This document shows positions 25,637-36,000 of a stretch of DNA of 56,269 nt, piece by piece; position 1 is the stretch's first letter; each line of letters starts with the position of its first letter. The position numbers and the translations under genes are program-made. The stretch is from assembly GCA_023229045.1 (NCBI GenBank), contig JALOAB010000001.1, positions 1 through 56,269 of the forward strand, in the 5' to 3' direction. The notes beneath the pieces are model-generated. The model was not told the DNA's origin, did not search any database, and saw only the letters and a list, made by a program, of their open reading frames with translations. Source of the stretch: Fidelibacterota bacterium. GTDB lineage: Bacteria; Fidelibacterota; UBA2242.

Positions 25637-25766
25637 TACCCACCTCTTCCAGATAAACATTCTTAGCATTTTCATCTTCTTTAATTGCAAACCTCAATAC
25701 ATCTCTATAGAAACGTATCATTTTTGCCATGTCTTTCACAAAAAGCCCAAAACCATTTAATTTCAT
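25611..25766 (-). pseudogene. Truncated VOC/glyoxalase-fold gene (51 codons)
   Basis: Starts ATG at 25766 after a good GGGAGA site and reads MKLNGFGLFVKDMAKMIRFY, then RDVLRFAIKEDENAKNVYLE, which is the first beta-alpha-beta unit of VOC-superfamily (glyoxalase/PhnB-like) proteins. After about residue 40 the similarity is lost and a stop follows at 25611. Normal single-domain members are about 120-130 residues. The lost half coincides with the start of the TfoX-N gene, so a deletion or recombination has joined the two. It may now serve only to couple translation into TfoX-N. Confidence 0.72.
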
Positions 25767-26102
25767 ATCATCTCCCTTGGATTAAAGAGTCTAAACAATA
25801 TATAAAAAACCGACACTCTACCCGTAATTTAAAAGTTTCCTGATCAATGAATTTCAAATTCTTCCTAAACAAACTTAACCGAATATTAAGGAGTCCCAGA
25901 AATCAAAATACAAACCGCTGGCAATTCCAAAGTCTAAAAACGACGGCATTTTAGGACATTTTTAATTCAATGTCAATACTATTAAGAATTTTAAAAATAA
26001 TACTACCGAAAGTAATTCAAGTAAAATTAAACCTTCAGTTTTTTTACTATTTTTACGTCCTGCCATTCTCTCTGCCGATCGTAATCTCGGACGGGTTTTA
26101 GA
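25767..26102. other. 336-bp AT-rich intergenic region
   Basis: Lies between the truncated VOC gene (left, minus) and the end of the giant sensor operon (right, minus). It must hold the end of the sensor transcript and the promoter of the VOC-TfoX unit. I see no convincing intrinsic terminator, no repeat longer than chance and no coding potential. A T-rich stretch is present near 26038-26055. Confidence 0.5.
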
Positions 26103-29100
26103 TCAATTCTGATTCTCCGAATGCAATAGTTTATTGATTAATTCAAGCAGGTTTCCGACCTGAAACGGTTTCTGGATAAAATTCAGACTCTTATTTTTCT
26201 TTACCGAACGCATAATGGTTTCATCGGTATAGCCGCTATAAAGGATAACCGGGAGACCGGGATTGTCGCTTAAAATCTCTTCCGCAAGGTGAATGCCATT
26301 TTGATCCGGCAGTACGATATCAGAAAGAAGCAATTTGATCCGTCCTTTTTCTTTCCGGTATTGTTCAATGGCCTGTTTGGCGGTGGCCGCATCGATCGGT
26401 TTATAATTATTGTGACTAAGGATCGAAGCCGTGAATTTCAGAACTTCCGGATTATCTTCTACGATCAGGATCGCTTCACCATCTCCACGATAAATCTGGC
26501 TGTCGATAGGTTGTTCAATCGCTTCAGAGAGACCTTTATCAGTTATCGGGAAATAGACTTTCATAGTTGTGCCGCGATCAATTTCGCTCTCAATGTTAAT
26601 CCAGCCGTTGTGTTTTTTAATAATACCATAAACAACCAACAATCCCAAGCCAGTTCCCTTCCCCGGACCCTTGGTCGTAAAGAACGGATCGAAAGCTTTT
26701 TCGATAATTTCCTTCGACATGCCGATGCCAGTATCAGTAATTGAAAAGCAGACGAATTCACCCGTCCTGGAATTTGGAACTTTCTGAAGATCGCTTCTGG
26801 TTATAGCCACATCTTCGGTTTTAATGGTCAAAGTGCCGCCATTCGGCATGGCGTCCCGCGAATTTACGACCAGATTGAGGATAATCTGTTCCAGATTACC
26901 TTCGTCAGCTTCGATATTATTAAGAGGAGTTTTAAAATCCGTTACAATATTAATGTTACTACCAATGAGCCTTTGTACCATTTTTAGCAGATTAGATACC
27001 GTGTCATTAATATTGAGAGGTTTCAACTCCAGGGTTTGTTTCCGGCCGAAAAGTAATAACTGCTTGGTCAGAGTGGTTGCCTTTGAACAGGTATTCATGA
27101 TTTGTTTCAGACTAGAATATTCATGATCACTCTCATTCTTCTGCATCAGAAGGAGCTGGGCGTGTCCCTGGATAACGGTTAAAAGGTTATTAAAATCATG
27201 GGCGATTCCGCCGGCCAGATTACCGATAGCCTCAATTTTCTGAATTTGGGTTAACTGAGTTTGCAGTTCTTCTTTTTCGAGTTGTCTGATTTTTTGTTCC
27301 GTAATATCGCGAATAATTGTCAGTATCAGACGTTTCCCAGGTTCAATTTCAAAATGGGAATCGGACAGACTGAACCAGACTTTTTTACCATTATGCAGGA
27401 TCATTTCCATTTCAAAATTACTCTGCTCGGTATGTCCCTCAAAACGGCGGAGGTAATGCTCCATTTTCTGAGCCCGTTGCTCCTTGGCATATATCACAGT
27501 AAACGGCTTACCTTCTAGTTTCTTTTTGGAGATATTGACAATATTGCAGTAGGTATCGTTGGTCATTACAACGTTACCATTTTCATCGGTCAGGCGCATT
27601 CCATCCACTGATTTTTCCCACACCAGGCGGAAGTATCTTTCCGATTTGAGTCTTTCTTCCTCAGCCTGTTTTTGTTTGGTAACGTCGTCATAGACAACCA
27701 CCACCTCTCCGGTAGGCAATTTAAAGATATAGTTTTCCCGCCAGCCGGAAATCCGGTTATCCTTATAGAAATTAAGCGGAAATGATTCCGGTTTGCCGGT
27801 GCGCCATACCCTTTGAATGACCTCAAATAAACCGAAATCCTTTACTCCCGGAAATACCTGCTGGACGCTTTTGCCAATGATCTTCTCTCTTTTAACTTTC
27901 TCGATTTTTTCGCTGGCGCGGTTAAGATTCTGAATAATGAAATCAGCGCCATTATCGACAGCTTGATAAATCACTACGCCACTACCGATATATTCAAACA
28001 GATCTTTGAACTTTTCCTCACTTAATCGCAATGCGATTTCCGCATTCTTCCGTTCAGTGATCTCGGTATTTACACCGATTACCTCGTAATGGAATTCGTC
28101 AATCTTTTTGATCCGAGATTCTTCATACATCCAGTGAATCACACCCTTGGCGTCCCTTAAGCGAAATTCCTGGCTATATCGTTCAATCCCCTTTTTTAGA
28201 GCATTGAAACTGATCCGATCCATTGCCTTACGGTCTTCTTCAAGGATCGCGTAATAGTACATATCATTTAAATTATGCGATGGATAATCCGGCAGGAGGA
28301 TATTATACTTAATGGCTTCCAGGTAAAAGTAACGAGTTTCCCATAGAAATTCCTTTTCACCCGCTTTTGCATCCTTTTGTTTTACTACTTTCGAATGCCA
28401 CAGAATAGCCTGGGCGCTTTCCATTACCTGATTTAAATCTTCCTCAGCCTGCTTGCGGTCGGTGATATCCATCACGATTCCATACCAAACCGTCTTATTG
28501 TCATCTTCTCTTACCGGTTCGAAACTGGCAAATATCCAGATTTCGCCCTTTTTGGGATGAATGTATCTAAATTCACTCTGCAAGTACGAAAGTTGACGAG
28601 CGGATTCCTGAATTTCCTGAACGACGCGAGGTGCATCATTAGGATTAAAGTAATTTTTTAGCCTGGCAATGTCTTTTGCTAATTCATCAGCTGAAAATCC
28701 AAAAATGTCTTTAACACTGGGACTGGCATACGTCAAATAAGCCGTATTGTCGGATTCTATGCAAAACGAACAGATAGCACCCGGCGCGGTGTTGACTATC
28801 CGGGCAAATTTGTCGCGCTCTTCGCGGAGAGCTTCTTCGTACTCCTTGCGTTCGGTGACATCCCGGATGATCATACTGGTGCGAGGCTCGCCCCTACTAT
28901 TATTAAAGACGGCTGAGGTTATATCTGCGGTAAACTTAGACCCATCCTTTCTTTTCATGGTCAGTTCACCTTTGATAAAACCATCCCTGAGACGTTTTTC
29001 TAACAATTCAGTTAAATGTGGATCTTCATTATCGACAATACCATGCCTGCCAACTTCACAGATTTCCTTTTCGGTCATTCGGAACATTTCACAAGCCGCT

Positions 29101-31967
29101 TTATTCGCGGATAAAATCGGACCGTTGGGATCCGTGAGGAGGATGGCATCGACGCTATTATCCGTTATCAACCGGTAACGCTCTTCACTCTCACGGAGTT
29201 CTTCTTCGGCGCGTTTACGACTGGTAATATCGGTAATGACTCCGATTAATTCGAAATGAGTCTCATCGATCCGATTGATGCTAACGTCTTCGCGCATCCA
29301 GTGCAGATTATCATTGGCGTCCAGTAAACGGAACTCCTGTTCATATTTGTCAGCTTTTTCACGGAGCGCTTTGGCGCTGATTTTTTCCATAACCTGGCGA
29401 TCTTTTTCGAGAATGCTGGTGTGGTACCTTTCGCCCAGATCGCGATCGGGCGTGCCTGCTAATGGGATAAATTTTATAATATTTTCGAGGTTAATATAAT
29501 TTACATCCCAGGCGAAACCCAGACACCCTTCGGATTTGTCTTTCAGCTCGGTCACTTTCCCTCTCCAGAGAATGGCGTGGGCGCCTTCAGTTATCCGGCG
29601 GATATTTTCCTCGGCTTGTTTGCGTTCGGTTATATCCATTAGTTGAGCGATAGTCAGAATTTTGCCTTGTTTATCTTTAAATACTGTTGAGCTTATTTCT
29701 ACTCTTCTCTTCTCACCATTTTCCCGCACAACACTAAATTCATATCTATTCGGCACATCCTCACCTCGTTGACGTTTCTGATACATGTTCGCCACCAAGG
29801 TTTTACTATCACTATCCAGGAACTCCCTGAAATCATGCCCAACGATTTTCCCACGTAATCTATCCAATAGAGTACAAAGGGTATCATTAACGTAAATAAA
29901 CTTAAAATCCTCGCCAACTATCAGGATCCCATTTTGGGAATATTCCACAACCGAACGGTAGCGCTCTTCACTTTCTCTCAACGCCTCTTCGGCTCGTTTG
30001 CGCTCAGTAATGTCTCTGGCAATACTTAAAATGGCCGGCTTTTCATGATAAGTAATCAGACTCGAATACACCTCTACCGGGAAAGACCTTCCGTCTTTGC
30101 ATTTATGAGAGGTCTCAAATATCTGGATTTTATCTTTTGGCATTGACTTAGCCAGAGCCTGTATTTTTTCTCTTTTCAGGGATGAGTCAACTCCGTATAA
30201 TCCGATCTTCAATAACTCCGGCTTGGTATAGCCTAATTTTTCCAGAGCAGTCTGGTTTACATCAATGAGATCGCCGTTATAATCAATAATCCAGACCGTT
30301 TCGGTCATTCCATTGATTAATTCCCGATAGTGTTTCTCACTCTTCCTGAGAACCTCCTCGGCCTGCTTGAGGTCAGTAATATCCAGGGCGAAGCCGATTA
30401 GACCAACTGCATTGCCATTTTCATCTTGCATCGGAATCTTGTCGGTCTGCACCCATCTTGGACCACTGGCTGACTGATATTGCTCGATAATGTTCAGTTT
30501 GGGACGATTCGATTTTAAGACTTCACGGTCGTCATCTGTCATACTTTGAGCGATTTCCTTTGAATACAGATCGAAAACTGTTTTCCCTAAAAAATCGGCT
30601 TCATCCATACGGAGCATTTTTGCAAAGGCATTATTGACGCGAATAAACCGACCTTCTTTATCTTTGTAGAATATTAATACGGGTGAGGTATCTATTATGA
30701 GTTTAAGCTCTCTCTGCTCATTAACAATCACTTCCTGCAACCGCTTGCGTTCCGTAATATCCTGATTGACGCCAAACGTTCGGATGGTGCGCCCCTGATT
30801 ATCTTTAACGATAAAGAAATTGATCGACATCCAGCCGATTCCCCCGTCGGCATAAACGATTCGGTGTTCCAGTTGACGACTGAAATTCGGATCGGTGGTT
30901 TCGAGCGCTTTGCGGGTTTCAGCGGCTACCAGTTCCTGGTCATCGGGATATAAAAATCTTTTTGCATATTCTTCAGGGGTCATTTTATAACCGCCCACTT
31001 CCTCAGCGGTAGTATGAAATATAGCATAAAAATGATCGTCAAAGGTAAACAGGTTTTCAGCCACATCATAATCCCAGTAACCTAATTTTGCCATTTTGGC
31101 GGCTTTTGAGAGGCGATTCTGGCTTTCCTGCAGAGATGCTTCCGCGATTTTACGGGCGGTTATATCCTCAACGCTACCCTCATAATACAGGATTTTTCCA
31201 TCATTATCATAAAATGCACTGGCACTTTCCAAGACAAAGATGAAAGAGCCATCCTTCCTTTGCCAGGCGGATTCCCAATCCGTAATTTTGCCTTCCTTAT
31301 CCAAAATACTTTTAAACTTTGCCCGTGAATAATCAGAATGATAGCCTTCCTTTTCCAGATTACGTTTTGCCATTTCTTCCAAAGAATCATAACCGAGCAT
31401 TTTTAGTAAAGCCGGATTGGCCATTAGAATTATGCCATCCGGGGTGGTGCGATAGAGTCCGATCGTCATATTTTCAAAAATCGATTTATAGCGCGACTCA
31501 CTATCTTCCAGCTTATGAATGATACGCTCGTTATAAAGCTTAAAAACATCCTCTTCTTTTTTAAATTTTAACTGAGTGACATCCAAAGTGCCGTTGCTTC
31601 CTTTTTCTATCAAATTCCGAATAATATTCAGAAATGAATCCGTATCGACCGGTTTGCGCACAAAGCGGTTCGCTCCCAGTTTAATCGCAAAAATCTCATC
31701 CTGGCGGGTGGTAAAGGTAGCCGAATAAATGATTATCGGAATATGCATCCATCTTTTATCGGACTTGATCTGCTTACATAACATATAGCCATCCATTTCC
31801 GGCATCAAAATATCCGTTATAATCAGATCTACCGATTGTTTTTCCAGCACTTCCAGAGCTTCCTTGCCATTGGCGGTGCCCAGCACCTGATAGCCATTCT
31901 TTTCAAGAAAAGTTGCCAGCATAGTACGACCGTCGAGCATATCGTCGACTATCAGTATCGTCATCAT
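26103..31967 (-). CDS. Giant hybrid histidine kinase: REC - 11 PAS - HisKA - HATPase - REC
   Basis: 1954 residues, soluble (no membrane helix seen). N-terminal receiver (1-120, acceptor Asp in LIITDILMPEMDG, Lys in VRKPVD). Then about eleven PAS/PAC units (about 150-1570), each closing with a D-I-T-x-R-K-type coiled linker (DITERKRAEE and variants). HisKA with acceptor His in GGIAHDFNNLLT (about 1590), HATPase with GTGLGLLVVYG (about 1772), and a C-terminal receiver with acceptor Asp in LLLSDIVLPDQNG (about 1885). The kinase is of the HDFNN type seen in PAS-rich hybrids. PAS units near 820-950 and 1185-1315 are especially alike and probably arose by duplication. Starts within the stop of the REC-kinase gene (two adjacent ATGs, AGGAG site). 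No output domain. Confidence 0.93.
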   Translation of the reverse strand: MMTILIVDDMLDGRTMLATFLEKNGYQVLGTANGKEALEVLEKQSVDLIITDILMPEMDGYMLCKQIKSDKRWMHIPIIIYSATFTTRQDEIFAIKLGANRFVRKPVDTDSFLNIIRNLIEKGSNGTLDVTQLKFKKEEDVFKLYNERIIHKLEDSESRYKSIFENMTIGLYRTTPDGIILMANPALLKMLGYDSLEEMAKRNLEKEGYHSDYSRAKFKSILDKEGKITDWESAWQRKDGSFIFVLESASAFYDNDGKILYYEGSVEDITARKIAEASLQESQNRLSKAAKMAKLGYWDYDVAENLFTFDDHFYAIFHTTAEEVGGYKMTPEEYAKRFLYPDDQELVAAETRKALETTDPNFSRQLEHRIVYADGGIGWMSINFFIVKDNQGRTIRTFGVNQDITERKRLQEVIVNEQRELKLIIDTSPVLIFYKDKEGRFIRVNNAFAKMLRMDEADFLGKTVFDLYSKEIAQSMTDDDREVLKSNRPKLNIIEQYQSASGPRWVQTDKIPMQDENGNAVGLIGFALDITDLKQAEEVLRKSEKHYRELINGMTETVWIIDYNGDLIDVNQTALEKLGYTKPELLKIGLYGVDSSLKREKIQALAKSMPKDKIQIFETSHKCKDGRSFPVEVYSSLITYHEKPAILSIARDITERKRAEEALRESEERYRSVVEYSQNGILIVGEDFKFIYVNDTLCTLLDRLRGKIVGHDFREFLDSDSKTLVANMYQKRQRGEDVPNRYEFSVVRENGEKRRVEISSTVFKDKQGKILTIAQLMDITERKQAEENIRRITEGAHAILWRGKVTELKDKSEGCLGFAWDVNYINLENIIKFIPLAGTPDRDLGERYHTSILEKDRQVMEKISAKALREKADKYEQEFRLLDANDNLHWMREDVSINRIDETHFELIGVITDITSRKRAEEELRESEERYRLITDNSVDAILLTDPNGPILSANKAACEMFRMTEKEICEVGRHGIVDNEDPHLTELLEKRLRDGFIKGELTMKRKDGSKFTADITSAVFNNSRGEPRTSMIIRDVTERKEYEEALREERDKFARIVNTAPGAICSFCIESDNTAYLTYASPSVKDIFGFSADELAKDIARLKNYFNPNDAPRVVQEIQESARQLSYLQSEFRYIHPKKGEIWIFASFEPVREDDNKTVWYGIVMDITDRKQAEEDLNQVMESAQAILWHSKVVKQKDAKAGEKEFLWETRYFYLEAIKYNILLPDYPSHNLNDMYYYAILEEDRKAMDRISFNALKKGIERYSQEFRLRDAKGVIHWMYEESRIKKIDEFHYEVIGVNTEITERKNAEIALRLSEEKFKDLFEYIGSGVVIYQAVDNGADFIIQNLNRASEKIEKVKREKIIGKSVQQVFPGVKDFGLFEVIQRVWRTGKPESFPLNFYKDNRISGWRENYIFKLPTGEVVVVYDDVTKQKQAEEERLKSERYFRLVWEKSVDGMRLTDENGNVVMTNDTYCNIVNISKKKLEGKPFTVIYAKEQRAQKMEHYLRRFEGHTEQSNFEMEMILHNGKKVWFSLSDSHFEIEPGKRLILTIIRDITEQKIRQLEKEELQTQLTQIQKIEAIGNLAGGIAHDFNNLLTVIQGHAQLLLMQKNESDHEYSSLKQIMNTCSKATTLTKQLLLFGRKQTLELKPLNINDTVSNLLKMVQRLIGSNINIVTDFKTPLNNIEADEGNLEQIILNLVVNSRDAMPNGGTLTIKTEDVAITRSDLQKVPNSRTGEFVCFSITDTGIGMSKEIIEKAFDPFFTTKGPGKGTGLGLLVVYGIIKKHNGWINIESEIDRGTTMKVYFPITDKGLSEAIEQPIDSQIYRGDGEAILIVEDNPEVLKFTASILSHNNYKPIDAATAKQAIEQYRKEKGRIKLLLSDIVLPDQNGIHLAEEILSDNPGLPVILYSGYTDETIMRSVKKNKSLNFIQKPFQVGNLLELINKLLHSENQN

Positions 31968-33070
31968 AGATTACTCCTAACATTTTGGGAAATTTTGGGA
32001 AAGGAAATCGAGACTTTGGTACCGTGTTCACGCGGATATTCCTGAATATCACGGGATTCAACTTCGATCTTACCGCCGTAAAAATCGACAAAAGACTTAA
32101 TCAGAGGCATCCCAAATCCGGTTCCGGTTTCACCGTTAGTCCCCGGCCGGCTGGTGCTCTTGGAAATGTCAAATATCTGCGACAACAGATTGGCGGGCAT
32201 TCCTATTCCGTGATCTTCAAATATCATAACTATATCATCATCGTGTTCATTAGCGACGACTTCGACCTGTCCCCCTTCATATGAAAATTTCAGAGCGTTG
32301 GTCAGGATATTATTGATTACCGAATTTATTAACGAACGCTTCTCTGCCATGACCTGGAGACTTTCTTCGATATTGATTACCAGTTCCACATTTTTGCTTT
32401 CAAAGCGATCACCAAGTAATATAACCGATTCCTGGATACTTTCATACAGATTGACTCTTTCAAGTGGGATCGATTTTTCCTGCAGATTGCGCATCTCCCG
32501 CACCAGATTGATGATGTCGATGCCATGTGTGGTAGCGCTTTTAATTTTACCCAGATAATCGGTCTTCTGCGCATCGGATTTTATCAAACTGAGTGCAAAA
32601 TTGATTACGGAAAAATGATTGGCCAGATCGTGACTTAAAATATGTAATAGCTCCTTCTGCTCGCGGTTCTGTTTCAGGATTAAATCCTTTTGTTCTTTTA
32701 TCAGAATCTGAGTGTTGACGCGGGCTAAAAGTTCGTGTGGATTGAACGGTTTGGTCAAATAATCGACGCCGCCGGCTTCAAATCCTTTTACGATGTCTTC
32801 CGATTCGGTGCGGGCAGTCAGAAATATTACCGGTATATCACGGGTTTCAGGATCGCGTTTCAGTTCTTCACAAACCTGGTAGCCGTCCATGCCTGGCATC
32901 ATGATATCAAGGAAAATTAAATCCGGCGCGCTCTTTTGCACGATCTTCAGGGTCAGCGGTCCGTTATTAGCTACCTTGACATTGTAATTTCCGACCAGCA
33001 AGCCCTTTAATAAGTCTAAATTCGTCGCTACATCATCAACGATCAAAATAGTATGTTTTTTATTCTCCAT
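31964..33070 (-). CDS. REC - histidine kinase protein
   Basis: 368 residues. Receiver (about 8-125, acceptor Asp in LIFLDIMMPGMDGYQ, Lys in LTKPFNPHEL), short linker coil, HisKA with acceptor His in HILSHDLANHFSVINF (about 148), and HATPase (about 240-365; NNILTNALKFSYEGG, EDHGIGMP, GTGFGMPLIKSF). A soluble kinase controlled by its own receiver; such proteins sit in the middle of phosphorelays. Begins one base after the stop of the membrane kinase gene and its stop overlaps the giant kinase start, so all three are translated together. Confidence 0.93.
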   Translation of the reverse strand: MENKKHTILIVDDVATNLDLLKGLLVGNYNVKVANNGPLTLKIVQKSAPDLIFLDIMMPGMDGYQVCEELKRDPETRDIPVIFLTARTESEDIVKGFEAGGVDYLTKPFNPHELLARVNTQILIKEQKDLILKQNREQKELLHILSHDLANHFSVINFALSLIKSDAQKTDYLGKIKSATTHGIDIINLVREMRNLQEKSIPLERVNLYESIQESVILLGDRFESKNVELVINIEESLQVMAEKRSLINSVINNILTNALKFSYEGGQVEVVANEHDDDIVMIFEDHGIGMPANLLSQIFDISKSTSRPGTNGETGTGFGMPLIKSFVDFYGGKIEVESRDIQEYPREHGTKVSISFPKISQNVRSNL

Positions 33071-33071
33071 A

Positions 33072-36000
33072 TTAACTCTTTTTGATCTCTTCTTTTTGTT
33101 CGATGAATTTTTCTAACATACTTAAAGCCCGGTCGTAATCATATTTTTCAATCGACTCGGCGATGTTGTTTAAATCCGCCGGTGGTATCGACCGGCTTAA
33201 TTCACTCTCGAGTACCCGAAAGACATCCCCGGCTCTGGCATCGTATTCAGACAGTAAATCTTTTAATTCTTTAATTCTCTCTCCGGGATCAACTGGCTTT
33301 TTGGCCTTTTTTTCAGGCTTCGCGGCAATGGTATTATCTACCGGCAAATCAGCGCTGTTAATGGCATTCCGGACAAAATCGAGTTCGATTTTCAATTGGT
33401 CAATCAGCTGTTTGATGCTTACCGAATCCGTTTTTCCCGATTTCAACTCAGCGTTAAGCGTCGATGCGACTTTGTGTAGATTTTGGGCTCCGATATTACC
33501 CGAGCTTCCCTTCAGAGTATGTAACAGATGTTCGGCCGCATCAATATTATTCTGAGCGACGTAAGATTCTAGTTTTTCGATTACATCACGATTTTCCTTC
33601 GAAAAATTCCGCAGAATCCGGTTATACAAGGGAATATTTCCGGCGACGCGCTTCAGACCTGAGTAGGTATCAATGCCGGGTATCGGTGGAAAATTACCAG
33701 GCGCGGTCATTCCGACATCGATTCTTTCTTTACTTTTTCGCTTAACCGATTTCGGCGGGATCCATTTCACCAGCATCTTATACACTTCGCTGGGATCGAT
33801 GGGCTTGGTAATGTAGTCATTCATACCCGCTTCCAGGGCGACAGTTTTGACATCGCTCATCGCATCGGCCGTAAGGGCAATTATCGGCAGGTTTTCAAAG
33901 CCCGGGATCCGACGGATCTGTTGGGTGGCTTGATATCCATCCAGTACCGGCATTTCGAGGTCCATAAATATTAAATCATATTCGGCGGGCGAACTCGCGT
34001 GGCATTTCCGGACGGCAACCTGGCCGTTTTCTGCAATCATGACCCGTAATCCATTGGTAGTCAGCAGTTCACTGGTGACCTGCTGATTGATTTCATTATC
34101 CTCGACCAGCATAATTTTAGCGCCCTGGATAAGCGACAATTCACTCCTGAAAAATTGACCGCGAGTTGACTCGCGTTTCCGCTTCGACGCGCCTTTGCCG
34201 AAAACCTGCATAATCGTATCAAACAGCGTCGAATAACTGACCGGTTTTAGCAGGAAGGCGTCGATGCCGACTTTTTCAATATTCTGCAACACCTCTTCCT
34301 GGCTATAGGCGCTGACCATGATGATCGCCGGAGTATGTGGGATTTTGGTATCTTTGCGAATCATCTTGATAGTTTCGATGCCATCCATTGCGGGCATTTT
34401 CCAGTCGATCAGAAGTAGCTGAAAAGGTTCTATTAGGTTTTTCCTGATCAATTGGATAGCCGCTTCTCCTGAATCGGCTTCGGTTACCTTGAAACTATAG
34501 GCATCCAGCATCTCACGGATGATCAGCCGGGCATTCTTATTATCATCACAAACCAGCACTTTCATTCCGCGCAGATCCGGTGAGGGAATAAATTCTTCCG
34601 CTTTCCTGTCAATCTGCTTTTTAAAATTAGCCGTAAAATAAAAGGTGCTACCTTCGCCTAGAGCACTTTCCACCCAGATCTCGCCGTTCATCAATTCGGT
34701 CAACTGTTTTGAGATTGCCAACCCCAGACCGGTGCCGCCATAACGGCGTGTAGTGGAAGAATCGGCTTGGGTGAAAGAGCGGAATAATGTATCCTGCTGT
34801 TCTTTCGTTAGTCCGATTCCGGTATCTTTAATCGAAAAACGGATTTTCACCTGATTATCATTATCTTCGGCCAGTTCAGCACGCACTAAAATTTCACCGC
34901 TCTCAGTGAATTTGACCGCATTATTGGTCAAATTGACCAGAATCTGGTGCAAACGTAAAGGATCGCCAATTAAAAAGCGGGGAACGTTCCTATCAATAGC
35001 GAAGATAGTTTCTAGATTTTTCTGATGGGCTTTGAAGGTTATGATATTGGCGGTATCCTGAAAGACTTTCTCCAGATTAAAATCGACCTCTTCCAGTTTT
35101 AATTTGCGAGCTTCGATTTTCGAGAAATCCAGAATATCATTGATGATCTCGAGTAAATTCTGAGCGGAAGATTTTATTTTGGTAATATAATCAAATTGTT
35201 TGGCGTCCATCTCAGTCTGCAAAGCCAGATGACTCAAACCGATAATGGCATTCATCGGGGTGCGGATCTCATGACTCATATTAGCCAGGAAATCACTCTT
35301 AGCCCGCGCGGCTTCCAGGGCTTTTTCGCGGGCCTGAATCAGTTCCGCTTCCATAGTTTTTATTTTTGTAATATCTACAAAGACATCCAGTAAAACATGT
35401 TCACCATCAATCATGATCGGGACCGCGCTGAGCAGAACCGGAATAGTCTCATGGTTTTTCTTAGTAATCCTTGTTTCCTGCTTATCAATCACCTGCTTTG
35501 GATTAAGAATAGTGTGAGAATCTTGTTCAGTGATACATAATACTTCATTACATTTTTGCCCGATTAACTCGGTGGTTAAATTGTATCCAAGCAAATCGAT
35601 CGTGGCCTGGTTAACATCCCGGATAGTGTCATCCTGATTAATAAGTATTACCGGAAAAGGCATGGATTCGATGATAATTCTCAATGACATTCGGGATTGC
35701 TCCAATGTCATCGCAATTTTTTTTCGTTGCTCTATTTCATTAACGAGATCGGTGGTGCGTTCAGCGACCCGCTTTTCCAGTTCGGCATTAAGATTTTTAA
35801 TCTGTTCTTCGATCAGCTTTTGGGCGGTAACGTCGGTAACCACCACCACCCGCGCATTACGATCTTTATATTCAATATCGTTTGAGCAGGTAACGACCGA
35901 AATCACAGCGCCGTCTTTTTTAACATGGCGCCATTCGCCAGTATTTTTATAACCGTGTAAACTATTGACTACCTCAGCGATTTTTTCCTGATCTTCTTCC

